10,985 nucleotides of DNA from Kouleothrix aurantiaca (GTDB lineage Bacteria; Chloroflexota; Chloroflexia; Chloroflexales; Roseiflexaceae), in contig LJCR01000035.1 in NCBI GenBank assembly GCA_001399705.1, positions 1 to 10,985 of the forward strand, in the 5' to 3' direction. The notes under the pieces were generated by a model. The model ran no database searches and was not told the origin of the DNA. It saw only the letters and a program-made list of their open reading frames with translations. Numbering within the stretch: the first letter of the stretch is position 1; the number at the start of each line of letters is the position of its first letter. A program made the translations under genes and the position numbers. Positions 6,290 through 10,985 of the stretch are shown here, one piece after another.

Positions 6290-8005
6290 ATGGGTTCTGT
6301 TTCGCACGCACCCGCCCCTGCCGTGAGTTGGGCGCAGCTTCGCCAGCTGCTGCACGAGCAGTTCGGCCACTCCGAGTTTCGCCCCGGCCAGGAGCGCATT
6401 ATCACGACATTGCTGGAAGGCCGCGATGTGCTGGCCGTGCTGCCCACCGGCGCGGGAAAATCGCTGGTATACCAGCTCACCGCCCAACTCCTGCCCGGCG
6501 TGACGATTGTGGTTTCGCCGCTGCTCGCGCTGATCAAAGATCAGGTTGAAACGCTGGCCGCGCACGGCGTCGGCGTGGCCATGATCAACAGCACCCTGTC
6601 GGCGGCGCAGTCGGCTGCCGAGCTGGCGCGCGTCGCTGCGGGCGCGGCCAGGCTGCTCTACCTCACGCCCGAGCGCTTCGAGGATGCCGCCTTTGTTGCC
6701 GAGCTGCGGGCGCTGGATACAAGCCTGTTTGTGGTGGATGAGGCACACTGCGTGACGGAATGGGGCCACAGCTTCCGCCCGGCCTACCTGCAGCTCGCTG
6801 CCGCGATCAAGCGGCTGGGGCGCCCAACCACGCTGGCGCTCACCGCCACGGCCACACCCTGGCTGCGCCGCGCAATTGCCGAGCGATTGGGCCTGCGCGA
6901 ACCGGCAGTGGTGGCGCATGGCATCGATCGGCCAAACCTGTTCTTTGAGGTGCGCCGCGTCGAGACCGAAGCGCACGACCGGGCTGTGCTGCAGCAGTTG
7001 CTCACCACCGACTGCGACGAATACGAGCCCGGCCTTTCGCAGCAGCTCTGCGAAGCCATGAATGGCAGCGGGCTGATCTACACCGCCACCACCCGCGCCG
7101 CCGAGCAAACCGCCGCCTGGCTGCGCGAATGGGGCATCGCCGCCGATTTCTACCACGGCCGCCGCAGCAAGGCCGACCGCGCGCGCGTGCAGGAGCAGTT
7201 TATGGCTGGCGAGCTGCGCGTGATTGTGGCCACCAACGCCTTTGGCCTGGGCATCGACAAGCCCGACGTGCGCTTTGTGATCCACCGCGATGTGCCGGCC
7301 AGCCTGGAAGCCTACTACCAGGAGGCTGGCCGCGCCGGGCGCGACGGCAAACTCTCGCGCTGCGTGCTGATCTACCGCCCCGGCGACCTTGGGCGCGCGG
7401 CGTTTATGGCTGCGGGCGGGCAGCTTACCGCCGAAGAGCTGGCGCGCGCCTGGATGGCCTTGCAGGCGCTGGGCCGCGCAACGCGCCACGAACTGCGTGC
7501 CGCCGCTGGCCTTGGCCAGCACGACCTGCTGCGCGCCATTGAGGTGCTGAAAAGTGCCCGCGCAATTGGCGAGCAGCGCGGCCGCATCTACGTGCGTCGC
7601 CCCGATTTCGACCTGGCCGAGGTGTCGCTGGAGGCGGAAGAATACCGCCGCGCCTACGAGCGCAGCCGCCTTGAGATGATGCGCGGCTACGCCGAGGCGG
7701 GGTCGTGCCGGCGGCGCTTTCTGCTCGACTATTTTGCCGACGACGAGCCGGCGGCATGCGCCATGTGCGATGTGGATATGCCGCGCACGGGCGATGAGCG
7801 CATTGCCGTGCATGCCGCGCGGGCATTTTCTGGGGCGCCGGCGCCGTTTGCGGTTGGCGCGCAGGTGCGGCATACCGCCTGGGGGCCGGGCGTGGTGCAC
7901 AGCGCCGACGCCGAAAGCCTGACGGTGCTGTTCGACACTGCTGGCTACAAAACGCTTTCGGTGGCGACGGTGCAGGCGCGCGGGCTTTTGCAGCCCGCAG
8001 CATAA
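6290..8005 (+). CDS. recQ: RecQ-family ATP-dependent 3'-5' DNA helicase
   Basis: The protein has 571 residues. RecQ motifs in order: motif 0 FRPGQE (30-35), Walker A PTGAGKS (52-58), motif Ia VVSPLLALIKDQV (74-86), DEAH (150-153) with the RecQ aromatic-rich loop CVTEWGHSFRPAY (154-166), TATAT (185-189), motif V ATNAFGLGIDKP (314-325) and motif VI YYQEAGRAGRDG (342-353). Compared with E. coli RecQ, about 65 extra residues (about 378-440) lie between motif VI and the zinc site and look like a winged helix. The zinc site reads C473, C490, C493, D496: exact family spacing but Asp for the fourth Cys. There is no HRDC domain. Instead residues 515-568 (VGAQVRHTAWGPGVVH ... LTVLFDTAGYKTL) form a Tudor-like barrel as in PcrA/UvrD C-termini. 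A role in recombination repair or fork restart is expected. It is transcribed alone and ends at a strong terminator. Confidence 0.93.
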   Translation: MGSVSHAPAPAVSWAQLRQLLHEQFGHSEFRPGQERIITTLLEGRDVLAVLPTGAGKSLVYQLTAQLLPGVTIVVSPLLALIKDQVETLAAHGVGVAMINSTLSAAQSAAELARVAAGAARLLYLTPERFEDAAFVAELRALDTSLFVVDEAHCVTEWGHSFRPAYLQLAAAIKRLGRPTTLALTATATPWLRRAIAERLGLREPAVVAHGIDRPNLFFEVRRVETEAHDRAVLQQLLTTDCDEYEPGLSQQLCEAMNGSGLIYTATTRAAEQTAAWLREWGIAADFYHGRRSKADRARVQEQFMAGELRVIVATNAFGLGIDKPDVRFVIHRDVPASLEAYYQEAGRAGRDGKLSRCVLIYRPGDLGRAAFMAAGGQLTAEELARAWMALQALGRATRHELRAAAGLGQHDLLRAIEVLKSARAIGEQRGRIYVRRPDFDLAEVSLEAEEYRRAYERSRLEMMRGYAEAGSCRRRFLLDYFADDEPAACAMCDVDMPRTGDERIAVHAARAFSGAPAPFAVGAQVRHTAWGPGVVHSADAESLTVLFDTAGYKTLSVATVQARGLLQPAA

Positions 8006-8021
8006 AGAATGCAAGGCACAC

Positions 8022-8055
8022 AAAAGGCGGGCGCCGCGCAGGCGCCCGCCTTTTT
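8022..8055. terminator. Bidirectional terminator between convergent recQ and adk
   Basis: GGCGGGCGCC (8026-8035) pairs perfectly with GGCGCCCGCC (8041-8050) over the 5-nt loop GCGCA. It is flanked by AAAA on the left (8022-8025) and TTTTT on the right (8051-8055). It therefore works as a terminator on the plus strand for recQ and, with a four-T tail, on the minus strand for adk. Confidence 0.9.
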
Positions 8056-8120
8056 ATACTCACGCGCGGGAGAACCGGGCAGGTGGAGGCTCCCACCCGG
8101 CGCCGCGTCGATTCTCACAC

Positions 8121-8789
8121 CTACGCAGCGCGCTCCAGCGTCTGCATCACGCCCAGCGACTCAAGCATCGCATCGGTGACGTGGTCGATCGGGCGCAGGC
8201 CGTCGATTTCGACCAGCTTGCCCAGGCTGCGGTAGTAGCTGATCAGCGGGCGCGTCTGCGCAAAGTACACTTCCAGGCGATGGCGTGCGGTTTCCAAATT
8301 ATCGTCGCTGCGCTGGTAGAGCGCATCGCCGCAGGTGTCGCAGATGCCGTCGCGCTTGGAGGGGAAGAAGTATATATTGTGGATCGCGCCGCAGGTGTTG
8401 CACATCTGGCGGCCGGCCATGCGCTTCAGCAGCACGTCGCCGGGCACGTTCAGAAACAGCACCGTGTCGATCTGGCGGCCATGCTCGCGCAGCGCGGTGT
8501 CGAGGGCGGCGGCCTGCGCCTCGGTGCGCGGGAAACCGTCGAACAGCACGCCATCGGCGCAATCGTCGCACGTCACCCGCTCGATGATCATGCGGATCAC
8601 CAGCTCGTCGGGAACCAGCTCGCCGCGACTCATATAGCCCTGGGCCTGCTTGCCAAGCGGCGTGCCCTGCTTGATCGCCGCGCGAAACAGGTCGCCGCTG
8701 GCGATATGCTTGACCCCAACATGATGTTCAATGGCGAATGCTTGCGTGCCTTTGCCGGCTCCGGGTGGTCCGAGAAGAATAATATCCAT
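8121..8789 (-). CDS. adk: Adenylate kinase, zinc-LID long form
   Basis: The 222-residue enzyme interconverts ATP + AMP and 2 ADP in the cytoplasm. Seen: P-loop GPPGAGKGT (7-15), AMP-binding region SGDLFR (31-36), DGFPRT (84-89) with R88, R127, and the conserved ETARHRLEVY (166-175). The LID carries four cysteines, C130, C133, C150 and C153, in CNTC and CDTC pairs, which bind structural zinc as in Gram-positive-type adenylate kinases. An extra CDDC pair (74-77) lies just before the DGFPR strand and is unusual. The start ATG 8789 is preceded by GAGGTG at 8795-8800 with 5-nt spacing. adk is often in the ribosomal-protein operon beside secY; here it stands alone between recQ and a glycosidase, so it may be a relocated or second copy. 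Confidence 0.95.
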   Translation of the reverse strand: MDIILLGPPGAGKGTQAFAIEHHVGVKHIASGDLFRAAIKQGTPLGKQAQGYMSRGELVPDELVIRMIIERVTCDDCADGVLFDGFPRTEAQAAALDTALREHGRQIDTVLFLNVPGDVLLKRMAGRQMCNTCGAIHNIYFFPSKRDGICDTCGDALYQRSDDNLETARHRLEVYFAQTRPLISYYRSLGKLVEIDGLRPIDHVTDAMLESLGVMQTLERAA

Positions 8790-8871
8790 CGCTTCACCTC
8801 ATGAGTCGCCGCCGGCGCGAGATGCGCCGCCTGGCTAACCGTAAACGCCCTTGTTCCGATCAGCGTGAATA

Positions 8872-8947
8872 CACACAAACCAATAACATGCCTTTAATGG
8901 CTCTAGTGTCGGCCCGAATAGTTACAAATCAGTTATTGGCTTTGTGG
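8872..8947. repeat. Long inverted repeat upstream of adk
   Basis: CACACAAACCAATAAC (8872-8887) is the near-perfect reverse complement of GTTATTGGCTTTGTGG (8932-8947). Eight bases match exactly, then there is a one-base bulge, then further matches in CACAAA. The arms enclose 44 bp. The region is clearly AT-richer than the flanking genes. It lies in the adk 5' region and downstream of the GH39 stop on the same strand, so it could be an operator pair, an RNA stem in the adk leader, or a weak terminator for GH39 (no T tract). No confident promoter could be placed in 8790-8998. Confidence 0.5.
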
Positions 8948-8998
8948 TGGCCTTGTTTCGTAAACGCGCCAGTTTCTGCAAGAAGCGGGCCATTGTTT

Positions 8999-10651
8999 TC
9001 ACTCGGCTGCGGTAAGCGTCAGCAGCGAGATGCCGTGCACCGGGAGGGTGAACGACAGCCGCAGCGTGCTGCTGGTAGCTTCAACCGTGCGCGGCGCTTC
9101 CAGCAGCTCAAGCCCGTCGCGCGCCTTGATCGCGGCGCGCTGGCCGGGCGCGGGGTAGTTCGGGCGGCCCTGGCGCACCCATTCCGCGTAGGCGTTGCTG
9201 TGCTCGGCGTCGATGCGCTGGTGCGTGACGGTGACCGATTTGCCCGCGAACGGCAGCCCGGCGACCTCCAGTTCGACCGTGTACTCCCCGCGCATGTCCC
9301 AGTCGTCGTGGTGGTTGTACACAAGCACGTCGAGCCGCTTGCTGCCGCTCAGCGCCGCGAAGCCGGCGATGTCGGGCTTTTCGCCGCGCCCGTTCATGTC
9401 CGCGTAGTCGAGCGGGTTTTTTGCCGCCGAGCTTTCAAACGCGACCTGCTGCGTGCCGATCTGCGCGTACATGCGGAACAGGTTCATAATCGCCTTGTCG
9501 ATGCCCTGCGTCGAGAACACGCGCGTGCCCTCGAAGCAGCGCTCGCCGACGAACAGAAACGCCCACGTCAGCAGCCGCAGATCCCAGCCATTCTGCTTTG
9601 CAAAGCGGCTCACCTTGTCGAATGCGGCGGCGGTGAAGCTGGCATAATACTCAGTGTTGCGGAAGTTCAGGTTGGCGTTGTCGTGCGCGCCGCCCGCCGC
9701 CCAGCCGTCGGGGTCGATCTCCGACAGAATGCATTCCAGCCCCTGAAACTGCGGGTACTTGCTGATGATCGCGTAGCCGTTTGCGGTGTCGCGCAGCACC
9801 TGCTTCACCGATGGCGGGTTCTGCTTGCGGTGGCGCGGGTCGGCGCGGTAGCCGCCCCCCTTGACATGAAAGCTGATGAAGTCGAGCGGCGCGCCGGTGC
9901 CGCCGGTGTATGCGTTTCTGCCATTCGCGCAGTGCTCGAGAAAGCCTTCGAGGTATGCGGCGGCGCGGCTGCTCGGCCCCGGATTGGTGGTGGCCGGGCC
10001 GCCCACACGCGCGGAAGGGCTGGCGGCGCGCACGGCGGCGGCGGTGTAGTCGTACAGTTTGTTGAACTCTTCGGGCGTGCCGCGCCAGTAGAAAATATCC
10101 GGCTCGTTCCACAGCTCCCAGTACCACGTCGCGATCTCATTCTCGCCATAGCGCTGCTGGCAGTGCTGCACCAGCGCGTGCACCAGGTCGTACCACTTCT
10201 GGTAGTCCTTCGGCGGCGCGGCCCAGCCGGTCGCGCGGTACTGCTGCGCGCTCCAGGCATCTGCGCCGATATCGTAATGCGCGGGGTCGGCCAGATCCTG
10301 CGGCATGAAGCCAAGCTCGACGAAGGGCTTGCAGCGGTACTTCAACATCGTGTCGAACACCTGATCCACGATCGTCCAGTCGTAGATCGGCGTGCCGTCG
10401 TCGTCCTCAAGGTAGGCGTTGGTCGAGCCCCACTTCGGGATGCCGTGGCCGTTGCCGGTGCAGAACAGGTGATGCGGGCGCACGAAATAGGGCTTCTCCT
10501 GCATCGCCATGAACTTCGCCAGCAGCTCCTCGCCTTCGGGCGTGGTGGTGTAGTTGATCTCGTCGTAGCCGATGTAGTTCCAGCTGTGGGCCAGCTCGCC
10601 CTGCCAGGCGCTGGCGTCGACGCGCACCTGCGCGGTTTGTGGGGAAGACAT
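8999..10651 (-). CDS. Glycoside hydrolase family 39 (beta-xylosidase-like)
   Basis: The 550-residue protein starts at ATG 10651 with AAGGAG at 10659-10664, 7 nt away. Residues about 15-400 form a (beta/alpha)8 barrel with the clan GH-A signature WYWELWNEPD (177-186), where E183 is the acid/base. E311 in CILSEIDPDGW (307-317) is the expected nucleophile. Both residues and the N-terminal HSWNYIGYDEINYT pattern fit GH39 beta-xylosidases. Residues about 425-550 form the usual C-terminal beta-sandwich (LDVLVYNHHDDWD, then LRLSFTLPVHGISLLTL). It has no signal peptide and no carbohydrate-binding module, so it probably acts in the cytoplasm on imported xylo-oligosaccharides or other small glycosides. 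GH39 also includes alpha-L-iduronidases and other specificities, so the substrate is not fixed. No sugar transporter or regulator is adjacent. The long plus-strand open frame across it (8801-10960) is an antisense shadow. Confidence 0.85.
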   Translation of the reverse strand: MSSPQTAQVRVDASAWQGELAHSWNYIGYDEINYTTTPEGEELLAKFMAMQEKPYFVRPHHLFCTGNGHGIPKWGSTNAYLEDDDGTPIYDWTIVDQVFDTMLKYRCKPFVELGFMPQDLADPAHYDIGADAWSAQQYRATGWAAPPKDYQKWYDLVHALVQHCQQRYGENEIATWYWELWNEPDIFYWRGTPEEFNKLYDYTAAAVRAASPSARVGGPATTNPGPSSRAAAYLEGFLEHCANGRNAYTGGTGAPLDFISFHVKGGGYRADPRHRKQNPPSVKQVLRDTANGYAIISKYPQFQGLECILSEIDPDGWAAGGAHDNANLNFRNTEYYASFTAAAFDKVSRFAKQNGWDLRLLTWAFLFVGERCFEGTRVFSTQGIDKAIMNLFRMYAQIGTQQVAFESSAAKNPLDYADMNGRGEKPDIAGFAALSGSKRLDVLVYNHHDDWDMRGEYTVELEVAGLPFAGKSVTVTHQRIDAEHSNAYAEWVRQGRPNYPAPGQRAAIKARDGLELLEAPRTVEATSSTLRLSFTLPVHGISLLTLTAAE

Positions 10652-10681
10652 ACGCGTGCTCCTTTTGGGATGCTTATTTTA

Positions 10682-10730
10682 TTCACCACAGAGACACGGA
10701 GGCACGGAGGATTGGCGATTGACGATTGGG
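10682..10730 (+). repeat. Dispersed repeat, left part, with 7-bp tandem repeats
   Basis: TTCACCACAGAGACAC and its continuation to 10709 match the copy at 6025-6052 in the same orientation. It is followed directly by three heptamers, GATTGGC, GATTGAC and GATTGGG (10710-10730). It begins 30 bp upstream of the GH39 start codon, so any GH39 promoter must lie in or next to the repeat. A minus-strand TAAAAT at 10676-10681 is the only -10-like element seen there and has no clear -35. Confidence 0.7.
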
Positions 10731-10750
10731 ATGAATTACCGTCCCTTCAC

Positions 10751-10985
10751 GCTTTCACACTTTGCGTTCTTCGCGCGCTTTGCGGTTTAAGCTGCTGCCG
10801 ACTGCATACTGCCAACTGCCGCCTGCTCAACTCACCCTTTCACCCTTTGCGTTCTTCGCGCGCTTTGCGGTTCAAGCTCCCGCCGACTGCATACTGCCAA
10901 CTGCCGCCTGCTCAACTCACGCTTTCACACTTTGCGTTCTTCGCGCGCTTTGCGGTTTAAGCTGCTGCCGACTGCATACTGCCTG
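10751..10985 (+). repeat. 85-bp tandem repeat, three units, the last cut by the window edge
   Basis: Units begin at 10751, 10836 and 10921, an exact 85-bp period. Each holds CTTTGCGTTCTTCGCGCG plus CTTTGCGGTT (a 9-bp-periodic stretch), then GCCG and the heptamers ACTGCAT, ACTGCCA, ACTGCCG and CCTGCTC. Units 1 and 3 share GCTTTCACAC and TTTAAGCTGCTGCC, whereas unit 2 has CCTTTCACCC and TTCAAGCTCCCGCC. Unit 3 departs near the edge (ACTGCCTG), suggesting loss of a few heptamers. It is non-coding, and the array probably continues to the right. Confidence 0.85.

Noticed and set aside
8801..10960. 719-residue open frame on the plus strand
   Set aside because: It is antisense to the GH39 gene over most of its length, crosses the 85-bp repeat array, and is low-complexity Arg/Ala/Val-rich. 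Long antisense frames are common in GC-rich genes, and the GH39 protein on the other strand has clear catalytic motifs.
10751..10985. CRISPR array
   Set aside because: The 85-bp period has no alternation of conserved repeats and unique spacers; the whole unit is conserved, and no cas genes are nearby.

Overview
The window is GC-rich DNA with dense genes, short gaps and strong G/C preference at third codon positions. I read it as a bacterial chromosome, most likely Chloroflexota (a Roseiflexus/Kouleothrix-like lineage). This rests on three things: the style of the dispersed repeats (TTCACCACRGAGACAC... paired with ...CGCGCTTTGCGGTT), the RecQ architecture with a Tudor-like tail, and general protein flavour. 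No rRNA or tRNA was seen, so the placement is an inference.

Layout. (1) 1-233, minus: the N-terminus of an ABC-2-type membrane permease running off the left edge. (2) 234-646: a 413-bp divergent control region. It has a minus-strand extended -10 promoter inside a perfect 11-bp dyad, a plus-strand promoter with TATAAT, and a leader of about 185 nt. (3) 647-1423, plus: a TerC/YjbE-type metal exporter starting at GTG, followed by an intrinsic terminator. (4) 1615-1803, plus: a small unrecognised ORF with coding-like codon use. (5) 2003-5952, plus: a tight four-gene operon (SDR oxidoreductase, DUF2892-SRPBCC protein, zinc alcohol dehydrogenase, membrane-anchored SDR), each gene with a strong Shine-Dalgarno, closed by a textbook terminator. 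(6) 5953-6289: a degenerate copy of a dispersed repeat in front of recQ. (7) 6290-8005, plus: a RecQ-family helicase with an unusual zinc site and domain order. (8) 8022-8055: a terminator shared by the convergent recQ and adk. (9) 8121-8789, minus: zinc-LID adenylate kinase. (10) 8790-8998: a relatively AT-rich gap with a long inverted repeat. (11) 8999-10651, minus: a cytoplasmic GH39 glycosidase. (12) 10682-10985: a second copy of the dispersed repeat that expands into 85-bp tandem units built partly of 7-bp repeats and continues past the window edge.

How the parts relate. The SDR / SRPBCC / Zn-ADH / SDR operon is the clearest functional unit. It combines three nicotinamide-dependent oxidoreductases with a lipid/hydrophobic-ligand-type (START-like) domain tethered to the membrane. 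The first protein looks soluble, and the SRPBCC protein and the last SDR both carry N-terminal membrane segments, so oxidation or reduction of a membrane-derived or hydrophobic carbonyl/alcohol is plausible. The substrate cannot be read from sequence. The other genes look like independent housekeeping or accessory units. I did not find phage, CRISPR, transposase or toxin-antitoxin genes. The most unusual items are the RecQ zinc site (Cys-Cys-Cys-Asp) with a probable relocated winged helix, the promoter-embedded dyads at the left, and the repeat family bracketing recQ-adk-GH39.
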